64,000 nt of DNA from Mycobacterium sp. 1274756.6 (GTDB lineage Bacteria > Actinomycetota > Actinomycetes > Mycobacteriales > Mycobacteriaceae), in the NCBI RefSeq assembly GCF_001668625.1, contig NZ_LZLJ01000093.1, positions 248,001-312,000 of the forward strand, in the 5' to 3' direction. How positions within the stretch are numbered: the first letter of the stretch is position 1; each line of letters starts with the position of its first letter. This document shows, in pieces, positions 7,891-16,058 of this stretch. A program made the position numbers and the translations under genes. The notes beneath the pieces are model-generated. The model saw nothing but the letters and a program-made list of their open reading frames with translations, had not been told where the DNA came from and searched no databases.

Positions 7891-8316
7891 TCAGACCGTG
7901 GTCTGCAGGCTGCCGCAGTGCTTGCACTTGCGGGCGGCCTCGGGCAGGTCGTTGGAGAGGCATTCCGGGCAGACCTTGGTGGGCGGCGCGTCGCCGAACA
8001 CGGTGACGCCGCGGCGGGCCTGAATGTGCTTGTAGGGCACCACGATCAGGAAGTAGACGACCGCCATGAAGACGAGGAAGTAGATGATCGCCGAGATCAG
8101 CGCGCCGAGGTCGAGGAAGGTCGCCTCGTTGCCCGCGGCACCGAGCTGCACGCCCAGGCCGAAACCGTGCTCGCCTTGGGCACGGGCCACCAGCGGGTTG
8201 ATCACGCTCTTGGTGAACGCCTCGACCAGATTCGAGAACGCCAGCGCGACCACCAAACCGACGGCGACCGTGATGACGTCGTCACGCATCACGAAATTCT
8301 TGAAGCCTTTGATCAC
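7891..8316 (-). CDS. mscL: MscL-family mechanosensitive channel with C-terminal zinc ribbon
   Basis: A 141-residue channel: N-terminal amphipathic segment (MIKGFKNFVMRDD), TM1 at about 14-36 (VAVGLVVALAFSNLV), a periplasmic loop and TM2 at about 72-96 ending VVPYKHIQARRG. MscL opens under high membrane tension to release solutes on hypo-osmotic shock. Unlike the classic protein, the cytoplasmic C-terminal helix is replaced by a zinc ribbon (C116, C119, C131, C134; CPEC and CKHC). The start has GAAAGGGACG upstream. It sits last in the moaB2 neighbourhood after a 134-base gap that should hold its promoter. Confidence 0.85.
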   Translation of the reverse strand: MIKGFKNFVMRDDVITVAVGLVVALAFSNLVEAFTKSVINPLVARAQGEHGFGLGVQLGAAGNEATFLDLGALISAIIYFLVFMAVVYFLIVVPYKHIQARRGVTVFGDAPPTKVCPECLSNDLPEAARKCKHCGSLQTTV

Positions 8317-8450
8317 GAGAGTCGTCCCTTTCCTCCATACGGATTCGACGGGGCGACCCCGTCTAGCCGCAGTTTAAGCGGGCACATCCAGCGCTGGGCG
8401 TTTTCGGACAGACTCAATCCCGCTGAGAGTCGTGGGCTCGGTCCTCGGGC

Positions 8451-8588
8451 TCAACGATGGTGCGGGGGCACGTTATCACGCAGCCACCGCTCGTGATCGG
8501 CGTCGTCGCGGGCCGCGTCGGGGTCACGTTCGTCGCTCGATTCCTGGGGGAATTCGTTGCCGAACATCTCGTCGCGGGTCGGCGGCAT
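8451..8588 (-). CDS. small acidic hypothetical protein between moaB2 and mscL
   Basis: A 45-residue frame starting MPPTRDEMFGNEFPQESSDE and ending in a His/Arg-rich tail (DHERWLRDNVPPHHR). It begins 6 bases after the moaB2 stop on the same strand, a spacing typical of an operon. It is hydrophilic, without cysteines, membrane helices or any motif I recognise. The codons have strong third-position GC like the neighbours, and I recall similar short annotated proteins at this place in other mycobacteria, so I take it as real but of unknown role. Confidence 0.65.
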   Translation of the reverse strand: MPPTRDEMFGNEFPQESSDERDPDAARDDADHERWLRDNVPPHHR

Positions 8589-8594
8589 GGCGGT

Positions 8595-9140
8595 TCAGAG
8601 TTCCAGGCTGGACAACTGCCCGATGATGTGGGCCGCCAACGGAATCAGCGTGGCCAGCCCGTCGCGCACCGCATAGCGCGACGGCGCCATGTTGACCACC
8701 AGTGTGCTGCCGGAGATCCCGGCCAGCCCCCGGGAGAGTCCGGCGTCGGTGATCCCGGCGGACAGCGCCGAGGCGCGCAACGCCTCGGCGATACCCAGCA
8801 GTTCCCGGTCCAGGATGTCGCGGGTGGCTTCGGGGGTGACGTCGCGCGGGGTGACCCCGGTGCCGCCGACCGACACCACCAGGTCCACTCCCCCGATCAC
8901 CGCGGTGTTCAGGGCGTTGCGGATCTCCACCTCGTCGGCCTCGACCGCCACCACCCCGTCGACGACGAAGCCGCCCTCGGTGAGCAGCTCGGTGATCAGC
9001 GGACCGTTCTGGTCCTCGTCACCGTGCGCGGTGCGGTCGTCGACCACCACGATCAGCGCCCGACCGACCCGCTCCTCTACCTGTTCCATGAGTGACACCG
9101 TATCCCCGCGCAGCGCGCGCACCGCTTCCAGTTCGCTCAA
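8595..9140 (-). CDS. moaB2: MogA/MoaB-family molybdenum cofactor protein
   Basis: A 181-residue MogA/MoaB-fold protein. The molybdopterin-binding signature is intact: VVSVGGTGVTPRDVTPEA (about 98-115), followed by a helix and the SGSTLVVNMAPS strand. MogA-type enzymes adenylylate molybdopterin; the mycobacterial MoaB2 role is less certain. Its start overlaps the pepD stop in ATGA (9137-9140), so it is translationally coupled to the MprAB-PepD group, as in M. tuberculosis (Rv0984-Rv0983). Confidence 0.9.
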   Translation of the reverse strand: MSELEAVRALRGDTVSLMEQVEERVGRALIVVVDDRTAHGDEDQNGPLITELLTEGGFVVDGVVAVEADEVEIRNALNTAVIGGVDLVVSVGGTGVTPRDVTPEATRDILDRELLGIAEALRASALSAGITDAGLSRGLAGISGSTLVVNMAPSRYAVRDGLATLIPLAAHIIGQLSSLEL

Positions 9141-10417
9141 TCGTCTGCCTTTCCGAGTGTGACGTGCACGGTCTGGCTGTCGCCGGCCGCGTCGAGGTAG
9201 GTCAGGGTCGCTTCGTCGCCGGGCGCCTTGGACCGCACCGCGGCGATCAACGCGTTCGCGCTGGCGATCGGGCGTTCGTCGAAGCGGGTGACGATGACGT
9301 CGCCGGGCAGGCCGGCGGCCGCCGCCGGGCCGTTCTCGACGACCTCGACCACCCGGGCGCCGTGCAGCGTGTTGTCGGCGGCCAGCAGCACCCCGAGCGA
9401 GGCATGCGAGGCCTTCCCGGTGGCGATCAGCTCGTCGGCGATGCGTTTGGCCTGGTCGATCGGGATCGCGAAGCCCAGGCCGATCGAGCCGCTCTGCGAA
9501 TCGGAGGCGTCCCCGCCCAGGGTGGCGATCGCGGAGTTGATCCCGACCAGCTCACCGTTCATGTTGACCAGCGCGCCACCGGAGTTGCCCGGGTTGATCG
9601 CCGCGTCGGTCTGGATGGCGTCCAGGACGGTGTTCTGGTTGCGGGCGTCCCCGGCGCTGGAGACCGGCCGGTTCAGGGAGCTGACGATCCCGCTGGTCAC
9701 CGTGCCCTGCAGGCCCAGCGGTGAGCCGACCGCCACCACCTGCTGGCCGACCCGCAGGTTCGCCGAGGAGCCGACCGTGATCGGGGTGAACCCGGTTTCG
9801 CCGCGCACCCGCACCACCGCGATGTCGCTGGCCGGGTCGGTGCCCACCACGGTGAACTCGGCGGTGCGCCCGTCGGCGAAGGTGACCAGCGTCTCGGGGG
9901 CGGCCCGCCCGTCGCCGGCGTCGGCGGCGGCGGAGACCACGTGGCTGTTGGTCAGGATGAGCCCGTCGGAGGAGTAGATGATGCCGGAGCCCTCCTGGAA
10001 CTGCCGGCCCAAAAATGTCTCGAGGGTGACCACGCTGGGCACCACCTTGGCGGCCACCTGTTCCACCGAGCCCAGCGGCAACTCGGCGGCGGGCACGGCG
10101 TCGGGGTTGGAGCCGACGACGGTGGTCGTGGAGCTGGCGATCCGGCCGTGGTCCTGGTGGGCCAGGGTGGCGACGCCGCCGCCGACCGCGGCGGAGACCA
10201 TCGCGATGGCCACCGCACCGACGGTCAGCGCCCCGGCGCGGGACTTACGTCGCGGTGGGCTCGGCGGCGGCCCCGGATAGCCCGGGTGGTGGCTCCATAC
10301 GCTCTGCTGGCCGGTCTGGTGGGGACGCAGGTGCGGTTGGGTGTGGCCCGGGGCCGGCGACTGGTGCGGCGGATACGGCGGCCGGCGCGGTGGCGAGAAC
10401 CTCGGGTCAGTCGTCAT
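9137..10417 (-). CDS. pepD: HtrA-type serine protease PepD
   Basis: A 426-residue membrane-anchored HtrA protease. A Pro/His-rich cytoplasmic tail (1-55) precedes a transmembrane helix (about 62-86); the trypsin-like domain has the triad H159 (TNSHVV), D198 (SDIAVV) and S279 (GNSGGAL), and a PDZ domain fills the C-terminus (about 340-420). It degrades or chaperones damaged envelope proteins and feeds back on the MprAB system that controls it. Gap to mprB is 53 bases; it ends in ATGA overlap with moaB2. Confidence 0.95.
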   Translation of the reverse strand: MTTDPRFSPPRRPPYPPHQSPAPGHTQPHLRPHQTGQQSVWSHHPGYPGPPPSPPRRKSRAGALTVGAVAIAMVSAAVGGGVATLAHQDHGRIASSTTTVVGSNPDAVPAAELPLGSVEQVAAKVVPSVVTLETFLGRQFQEGSGIIYSSDGLILTNSHVVSAAADAGDGRAAPETLVTFADGRTAEFTVVGTDPASDIAVVRVRGETGFTPITVGSSANLRVGQQVVAVGSPLGLQGTVTSGIVSSLNRPVSSAGDARNQNTVLDAIQTDAAINPGNSGGALVNMNGELVGINSAIATLGGDASDSQSGSIGLGFAIPIDQAKRIADELIATGKASHASLGVLLAADNTLHGARVVEVVENGPAAAAGLPGDVIVTRFDERPIASANALIAAVRSKAPGDEATLTYLDAAGDSQTVHVTLGKADD

Positions 10418-10470
10418 GTCGCTTTCGTGCCCTTCCTCGGAGCGCTCGGTCGCGGCGACCAGCGGCTGCG

Positions 10471-11943
10471 CTACGGACCACCCGCCGGGGACGGCGGTCG
10501 CTTCGGGTCAACGTGCGAGCCGTCGGCCGAGTTCCCGGCGACCTCCTCACCCGGCGGCTGCCGGCCGGGTAACCGCAGGTGGATCGAGGTTCCGGGCGGC
10601 TGACCGCCGGGCACGGTGTCCTCGATCCGCAGGCTTCCGCCATGCCGCAGAATAACCTGTTTGACGATCGCCAAACCCAGCCCCGAGCCGGGCATGGCCC
10701 GCGCGTCGGTGGACCGGTAGAACCGCTCGAAGACCAGGGCCCGCTCCGCCTCGGGGATCCCCGGGCCGCGGTCGGCGACCACCAGTTCGGCGTACCCGGG
10801 CTCGGCCGGGGCCAGCCGCACCCCCACCTGCCCGCCGGGCGGACTCCACTTGGCGGCGTTGTCCAGCAGGTTGAGCACCGCGCGGGACAGGCCCGCGGCG
10901 TCGCCGTCGAGCTGCCAGCCGGCGATGTCGACGTCGAACTCGATATCGTTGCGGCGGCGGCGAACCCGCTCCAGACAGCGGTCGACCACCTCGGTGAGGT
11001 CGACCGGCTCGTGGACCGGTCCGCTGCTGTCGTCGCGGCTGAGATCGATCAGGTCGCCGATCAGCGTCGACAATTCCTCGATCTGGGCGACCGCGTCGTG
11101 GCGCAGGTCGGCGATCTCGTGCTCGGGCAGCCGCGGCGCGCCCGGCTTCATCGACGCCATCAGCAGTTCGACGTTGGTGCGCAACGAGGTCAGCGGGGTG
11201 CGCAGCTCGTGCCCGGCGTCGGCCACCAGCCGGGCCTGACGGTCCCGGGACTCGGCCAGCGCGCGCAGCATCATGTTGAACGCCTCGGTGAGCCGGGACA
11301 ATTCGTCGTCGCCGCTGACCGGGATCGGGCGCAGGTCGTCGGTGCGGGCCACCCGCTCGGCGGCCTCGGTGAGCCGGCCCACCGGGCGCAGCCCGGCGCG
11401 CATCACCAGCCACCCCGCCACGGCCGCGACGGCGACACCGACCGTGCCCACCGCCAGCAGCAGCCAGCGCAGCCGGCTGATCACCGCGTCGGTGGGCGCC
11501 AGGCTCATCGACAGCAGCAGCGCACTGCCGTCGAGCCGCCGGATCGCGAAGATCCGCTGGTCGTCGATGGTGTTCCAGGACCACAGCGACTGCCCGTGGA
11601 TGACCGCCTGCTCCGGCGCGCCGACCGGCACCGCCAGCTCGCCGCTGTCGGCGGGGTGGCGGGCACCGTTGGGCAGTACCAACATCACGTCGATGTTCGA
11701 GTAGGTGGTGCCCTCGATCGCCTTCTCCGGGTTGGTCTCCAGCAGCCCGCTGGTGCTCAGCAGCTGGGCCTGCCGCTCCAGCTGGTGGTCGATGTCCTGG
11801 TACAGCGCCGCCGAGATCACCTGGTAGACCGCGAAGGCCACCAGTACGACGACCAACTCCACCATCGCCATCGCGAGCAACATGACCCGCGAGCGCAGCG
11901 ACACCGTCGTGGCGCTCCGGCGGCGCGCACGCAGGCTCGGCAT
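10471..11943 (-). CDS. mprB: sensor histidine kinase MprB
   Basis: A 490-residue sensor kinase. TM1 at about 20-42, an extracytoplasmic sensor loop (about 43-155), TM2 at about 160-182, a HAMP domain, the dimerisation/phosphoacceptor helix with H245 (AGHELRTPLTSL) and an HATPase domain (N box LLDNAAKW, G1 DRGPGIP, G2 GSGLGLAIV). It senses envelope stress (detergents, unfolded protein on the PepD side) and phosphorylates MprA. Its ATG shares one base with the mprA stop (TGATG), so the pair is co-translated. Confidence 0.95.
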   Translation of the reverse strand: MPSLRARRRSATTVSLRSRVMLLAMAMVELVVVLVAFAVYQVISAALYQDIDHQLERQAQLLSTSGLLETNPEKAIEGTTYSNIDVMLVLPNGARHPADSGELAVPVGAPEQAVIHGQSLWSWNTIDDQRIFAIRRLDGSALLLSMSLAPTDAVISRLRWLLLAVGTVGVAVAAVAGWLVMRAGLRPVGRLTEAAERVARTDDLRPIPVSGDDELSRLTEAFNMMLRALAESRDRQARLVADAGHELRTPLTSLRTNVELLMASMKPGAPRLPEHEIADLRHDAVAQIEELSTLIGDLIDLSRDDSSGPVHEPVDLTEVVDRCLERVRRRRNDIEFDVDIAGWQLDGDAAGLSRAVLNLLDNAAKWSPPGGQVGVRLAPAEPGYAELVVADRGPGIPEAERALVFERFYRSTDARAMPGSGLGLAIVKQVILRHGGSLRIEDTVPGGQPPGTSIHLRLPGRQPPGEEVAGNSADGSHVDPKRPPSPAGGP

Positions 11944-12635
11944 CAGTTGGGCGACTCCCGCAACACGTATCCCACCCCGCGCACCGTATAGATCAGCCGC
12001 GGTTCCCCTTCGGCCTCGGTCTTGCGCCGCAGGTAGCCGACGTAGACCTCCAGCGCGTTGCCGGAGGTCGGAAAGTCATAGCCCCACACCTCTTCGAGGA
12101 TGCGACTGCGGGTCAGCACCACCCGCGGGTTGGCGATCAGCAACTCCAGCAGCGCGAACTCGGTGCGGGTCAAGGTGATCGGCCGCCCGCCGCGGGTGAC
12201 CTCGCGGGTGACCGGGTCGAGGGTCAGGTCGGAGAACGTCAGCAGCACGGGTTCGTCGACGTCCTCGGCGAGGGTGCGGCGCAGCAGCGCCCGCAGCCGG
12301 GCCAGGAGCTCCTCGAGGGCGAACGGCTTGGCCAGGTAGTCGTCGGCGCCGGCGTCGAGGCCGGCCACCCGCTCGGAGACCGAATCCCGTGCCGTCAGCA
12401 TCAGAATCGGCAGGCTGTCACCGGTGCTGCGCAGCTGACGGCAGACTTCCAGCCCGTCCAGACGCGGCATCATCACGTCGAGCACCATCGCGTCGGGACG
12501 CTCGGCGAGGATGGCCTCCTGCGCCTCGATGCCGTCGGTGGCCAGCGTCACCGAATAGCCGTTGAACGCGAGGGATCGGCGCAGTGACTCGCGGACCGCT
12601 CGATCGTCATCGACGACAAGTATCCGCAACGCCAC
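11943..12635 (-). CDS. mprA: response regulator MprA
   Basis: A 230-residue OmpR/PhoB-type regulator. The receiver domain has the acidic pocket DDD (9-11), phosphorylated D53 (VLDVMMP), and K103 in the expected switch position (YLAKPF); the winged-helix domain starts near residue 128 ([14 protein letters not shown]) and includes the recognition region VWGYDF and the wing VRGVGYVLR. MprA controls sigB, sigE, pepD and its own operon in M. tuberculosis. The start is GTG at 12635. Confidence 0.95.
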   Translation of the reverse strand: MALRILVVDDDRAVRESLRRSLAFNGYSVTLATDGIEAQEAILAERPDAMVLDVMMPRLDGLEVCRQLRSTGDSLPILMLTARDSVSERVAGLDAGADDYLAKPFALEELLARLRALLRRTLAEDVDEPVLLTFSDLTLDPVTREVTRGGRPITLTRTEFALLELLIANPRVVLTRSRILEEVWGYDFPTSGNALEVYVGYLRRKTEAEGEPRLIYTVRGVGYVLRESPN

Positions 12636-12699
12636 CGCTGTCTTCTCCTCGTTTGGGTTGTCAGTGAGGATATCTGCCGTGGCGGCGAAGTATCCGCAT

Positions 12700-12873
12700 T
12701 CAGCGGCGATCGAGATCGATCAGGCCGAGGCGGGCGGCCTTGAGCAGCCGGCGCGGCACCTTGTGCTGCTGACCGGCCACGGTGACGTTGACCAGGCCCG
12801 GGGCCTCGGCCTTCCACTGCGCGCGGCGATGGCGGGTGTTCGCGCGCGACATTCTGCGCTTGGGCACAGCCAT
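12700..12873 (-). CDS. rpmF: 50S ribosomal protein L32
   Basis: A 57-residue protein with the L32 signature [20 protein letters not shown] at the N-terminus and [13 protein letters not shown] near the C-terminus. It has no cysteines, so it is the zinc-free form. Length and sequence match mycobacterial RpmF (Rv0979A). A GAGAGCTC sequence lies just upstream of the ATG. It precedes mprA on the same strand with a 64-base gap. Confidence 0.95.
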   Translation of the reverse strand: MAVPKRRMSRANTRHRRAQWKAEAPGLVNVTVAGQQHKVPRRLLKAARLGLIDLDRR

Positions 12874-13206
12874 GGTCGAGCTCTCCTATCGGGGGTGTAC
12901 CGCGCAGGTGACCGGCGGCGACGATTACCCCCAGCGTAACGGGTGGGCGCCACTGGCTCCAAAAAGCCGGCCGTCGCCACCGGACCGACCCGCCGCCGGC
13001 GGCGGTGGGGGTCCGCGCCGCGGTTTTGCCCGACCCCGCCGATTCGGGGCCCGCCGACCCGGTCAAAAACGCCAGAACCAGGCCGAATCGTGACAGCATC
13101 GGCGCAACGGGAAGGCGGCGTCCCGATCCCGCGGCACGGCTTGACGCGGTACCGGCGGTCCGCGCTAACCTACCGGTTGGTTGACGAGCCTTGAGGGAGG
13201 CGGGGA
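12874..13206. other. gap between divergent rpmF and the acyl-CoA operon
   Basis: No convincing gene on either strand in these 333 bases; open frames here lack start signals. It must carry the rpmF promoter on the left. On the right are a candidate TTGACG (13141-13146) and TAACCT (13166-13171) pair separated by 19 bases, overlapping a palindrome described separately. Confidence 0.5.
13167..13182. promoter_or_regulatory. TetR-type operator before the acyl-CoA operon
   Basis: AACCTACCGGTTGGTT is a 16-base palindrome (AACCwACCGGTwGGTT) with one symmetric mismatch pair. It overlaps a candidate -10 element and lies 24 bases before the ATG of the first operon gene, whose ribosome site is GAGGGAGG at 13193-13200. 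Size and composition resemble operators of TetR regulators of acyl-CoA breakdown. No regulator gene is adjacent. Confidence 0.5.
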
Positions 13207-14904
13207 ATGACGGCTGCGGTCCGGATCGGGAACTGCTCGGGTTTCTACGGCGACCGGCTGGCCGCCATGCGCGAGATGCTCACCGGCGGCGAGCTGGACT
13301 ACCTGACCGGCGACTACCTGGCCGAGCTGACCATGCTGATCCTCGGCCGGGACCGGGCCAAACACCCCGAGCGCGGCTACGCCAAGACCTTCCTGACCCA
13401 GCTGGAGGAGTGTCTGGGTCTCGCCCACGACCGCGGGGTCAAGATCGTCGCCAACGCCGGCGGGCTGAATCCGGCCGGCCTGGCCGACGCGGTGCGCGCG
13501 CTGGCCGACCGCCTCGGCGTCCCCGCGAAGGTGGCCCACGTGGAGGGCGACGACCTGCTCGGCCGCGCCGCGGAGCTCGACCTGGGCTCCCCGCTGACCG
13601 CCAACGCCTACCTGGGCGCCTGGGGGATCGTCGACTGTCTGAACGCCGGCGCCGACGTGGTGGTCACCGGCCGGGTCACCGACGCCTCGGTGATCGTCGG
13701 GCCGGCCGCCGCCCACTTCGGCTGGGGCCGCACCGATTACGACCGGCTGGCCGGCGCGGTGGTCGCCGGCCACGTCATCGAGTGCGGCGCGCAGGCCACC
13801 GGCGGCAACTACGCGTTCTTCACCGAGGTGCCCGACCTGGCGCACCTCGGCTTTCCGCTCGCCGAGATCCACCCCGACGGCTCGTCGGTCATCACCAAAC
13901 ACCCCGGCACCGGCGGGCTGGTCAGCGTCGACACCGTCACCGCCCAACTGCTCTACGAGGTCACCGGCGCCCGCTACGCCAACCCCGACGTCACCGCCCG
14001 GATGGACAGCATCACCCTGACCGACGACGGCGCCGACCGGGTCCGCATCAGCGCGGTCACCGGGGAACCGCCGCCCCCGACGCTGAAGGTCTCGCTCAAC
14101 AGCATCGGCGGGTTCCGCAACGCGATGACCTTCGTGCTCACCGGGCTGGACATCGAGGCCAAAGCCGACCTGGTGCGCGCCCAGCTGGAGGCGGGCCTGT
14201 CGGTGCGGCCCGCCGAACTGGAGTGGACCCTGGCCCGCACCGACCACCCCGACGCCGACACCGAGGAAGCCGCCAGCGCGCTACTGCACTGCGTGGCACG
14301 CGATCCCGACCCCGAGAAGGTGGGGCGCGCGTTCTCCGGAGCGGCGATCGAGCTGGCGCTGGCCAGCTACCCCGGCTTCCACGTCACCGCACCCCCGGCG
14401 GCCGGTCAGATCTACGGGGTCTACACCCCCGGCTACGTCCCGGCCGCCGAGGTGCCGCACGTCGCGGTGGGCCCCGACGGCACCCGCACCGACATCCCCG
14501 CCGCCACCGACACCCGCGAACTCGCGCCCGCCGATCCCCCGCCGCTGCCCGACCCGCCGCCGCCCGGGCCGACCCGGCGGGTCCCGCTGGGCCGCATCGC
14601 CGGCGCCCGCAGCGGCGACAAGGGCGGCTCGGCCAACATCGGCGTGTGGGTGCGCACCGACGACCAATACCGTTGGCTGGCCCACACTCTCACCGAGGCG
14701 CGGCTGCGCGAGCTGCTGCCCGAGACCGCCGAGCTGCCGGTCACCCGCCACCTGCTGCCCAATCTGCGCGCCGTCAACTTCGTCGTCGAGGACATCCTCG
14801 GCCAGGGTGTGGCCTACCAGGCCCGCTTCGACCCGCAGGCCAAGGGCCTGGGCGAATGGCTGCGCAGCCGTCACATCGACATCCCGGAGGAACTGCTGTC
14901 GTGA
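13207..14904 (+). CDS. AtuA-like (DUF1446) protein
   Basis: A 565-residue member of the acyclic terpene utilisation AtuA/DUF1446 family (Rv0976c). The N-terminal signature reads VRIGNCSGFYGDRL, followed by DYLTGDYLAELTM and the NAGGLNP motif; a second, smaller domain from about residue 455 begins PLGRIAGARSGDKGGSANIG. AtuA is needed for growth on citronellol-type compounds in Pseudomonas but its reaction is not established. It opens a six-gene operon and its stop overlaps the next GTG start (GTGA). Confidence 0.85.
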   Translation: MTAAVRIGNCSGFYGDRLAAMREMLTGGELDYLTGDYLAELTMLILGRDRAKHPERGYAKTFLTQLEECLGLAHDRGVKIVANAGGLNPAGLADAVRALADRLGVPAKVAHVEGDDLLGRAAELDLGSPLTANAYLGAWGIVDCLNAGADVVVTGRVTDASVIVGPAAAHFGWGRTDYDRLAGAVVAGHVIECGAQATGGNYAFFTEVPDLAHLGFPLAEIHPDGSSVITKHPGTGGLVSVDTVTAQLLYEVTGARYANPDVTARMDSITLTDDGADRVRISAVTGEPPPPTLKVSLNSIGGFRNAMTFVLTGLDIEAKADLVRAQLEAGLSVRPAELEWTLARTDHPDADTEEAASALLHCVARDPDPEKVGRAFSGAAIELALASYPGFHVTAPPAAGQIYGVYTPGYVPAAEVPHVAVGPDGTRTDIPAATDTRELAPADPPPLPDPPPPGPTRRVPLGRIAGARSGDKGGSANIGVWVRTDDQYRWLAHTLTEARLRELLPETAELPVTRHLLPNLRAVNFVVEDILGQGVAYQARFDPQAKGLGEWLRSRHIDIPEELLS

Positions 14905-16058
14905 GCATCTGGACCACCCCCGAGCGGGCGGCGCTGCGCAAGACCGTGCGCGGGTTCGTCGAACGCGAGATCCTGCCCAACGTCGAGCAGTGGGAACGCG
15001 CCGGCGAACTGCCGCGCGAGCTGCATCGCAAGGCCGGCGAGGCCGGGCTGCTCGGCGCCGGGTTCCCCGAGGCGGCCGGCGGCGGCGGGGGCGACGGCGC
15101 CGACGCCGTGGTCATCTGCGAGGAGATGCACACCGCAGGCGCTCCCGGCGGGGTGTTCGCGTCGCTGTTCACCTGCGGGATCGCGGTGCCGCACATGATC
15201 GCCTCCGGCGACGAGCAGCTCATCGAGCGCTTCGTGCGGCCCACCCTGCGCGGCGAGCTGATCGGGTCGCTGGCCATCACCGAGCCCGGCGGCGGCTCGG
15301 ACGTGGGCCACCTGCGCACCACCGCGGTCGCAGACGGCGACCGCTACGTGGTCAACGGCGCCAAGACCTACATCACCTCCGGGGTGCGCGCCGACTATGT
15401 GGTCACCGCGGTGCGCACCGGCGGCGCGGACCGGCCCGGCGCCTCGGGAGTGTCGCTGCTGGTGGTGGAGAAGGGCACGCCCGGCTTCGAGGTCACCCGC
15501 AAGCTGGACAAGATGGGCTGGCGATCCTCCGACACCGCCGAGCTGTCTTACACCGACGTGGTGGTGCCCAAAACCAACCTGGTCGGCCCCGAGCACAGCG
15601 GGTTCCTGCAGATCGCGCAGGCCTTCGTCGCCGAACGCATCGGCCTGGCCGCCCAGGCCTACTCCAGCGCGCAACGCTGCCTGGATCTGACCGCGGCGTG
15701 GTGCCGGGACCGGGAGACCTTCGGCCGGCCGCTGATCTCCCGGCAGGCCGTGCAGAACACCCTGGCGGAGATGGCCCGGCGCATCGATGTCGCCCGGGTC
15801 TACGCCCGCCACGTGGTGGAGCGCCAACTCGCCGGGGAGCAGAACCTCATCGCCGAGGTCTGCTTCGCCAAGAACACCGCGGTGGAGGCCGGGGAGTGGG
15901 TGGCCCACCAGGCGGTGCAGCTCTTCGGCGGGATGGGCTACATGACCGAGTGCGAAGTCGAACGGCAGTACCGCGACATGCGCATCATCGGCATCGGCGG
16001 CGGCACCACCGAGATCCTGACGTCGTTGGCCGCCAAGACCCTGGGGTACCAGTCATGA
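14901..16058 (+). CDS. fadE13: acyl-CoA dehydrogenase FadE13
   Basis: A 385-residue FAD-dependent acyl-CoA dehydrogenase. Landmarks are the FAD-binding SLAITEPGGGSDVG stretch (about 115-128), the strand GAKTYITSG, and the C-terminal signature QLFGGMGYMTE with the AEVCFAKNTAVEAG helix before it. It introduces the alpha-beta double bond into an acyl-CoA; the substrate is probably branched, judged by the operon. I place the start at the GTG at 14901, inside the GTGA overlap with the preceding gene; the frame is open further upstream but that is antisense-quality sequence. Confidence 0.9.
   Translation: MSIWTTPERAALRKTVRGFVEREILPNVEQWERAGELPRELHRKAGEAGLLGAGFPEAAGGGGGDGADAVVICEEMHTAGAPGGVFASLFTCGIAVPHMIASGDEQLIERFVRPTLRGELIGSLAITEPGGGSDVGHLRTTAVADGDRYVVNGAKTYITSGVRADYVVTAVRTGGADRPGASGVSLLVVEKGTPGFEVTRKLDKMGWRSSDTAELSYTDVVVPKTNLVGPEHSGFLQIAQAFVAERIGLAAQAYSSAQRCLDLTAAWCRDRETFGRPLISRQAVQNTLAEMARRIDVARVYARHVVERQLAGEQNLIAEVCFAKNTAVEAGEWVAHQAVQLFGGMGYMTECEVERQYRDMRIIGIGGGTTEILTSLAAKTLGYQS

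Noticed and set aside
10579-11991. 470-codon plus-strand frame opposite mprB
   Set aside because: Antisense shadow; Arg/Gln/His-rich with no recognisable domain.
12943-13194. Short plus-strand frame before the acyl-CoA operon
   Set aside because: No ribosome site; Pro/Arg-rich and overlaps the promoter/operator region.
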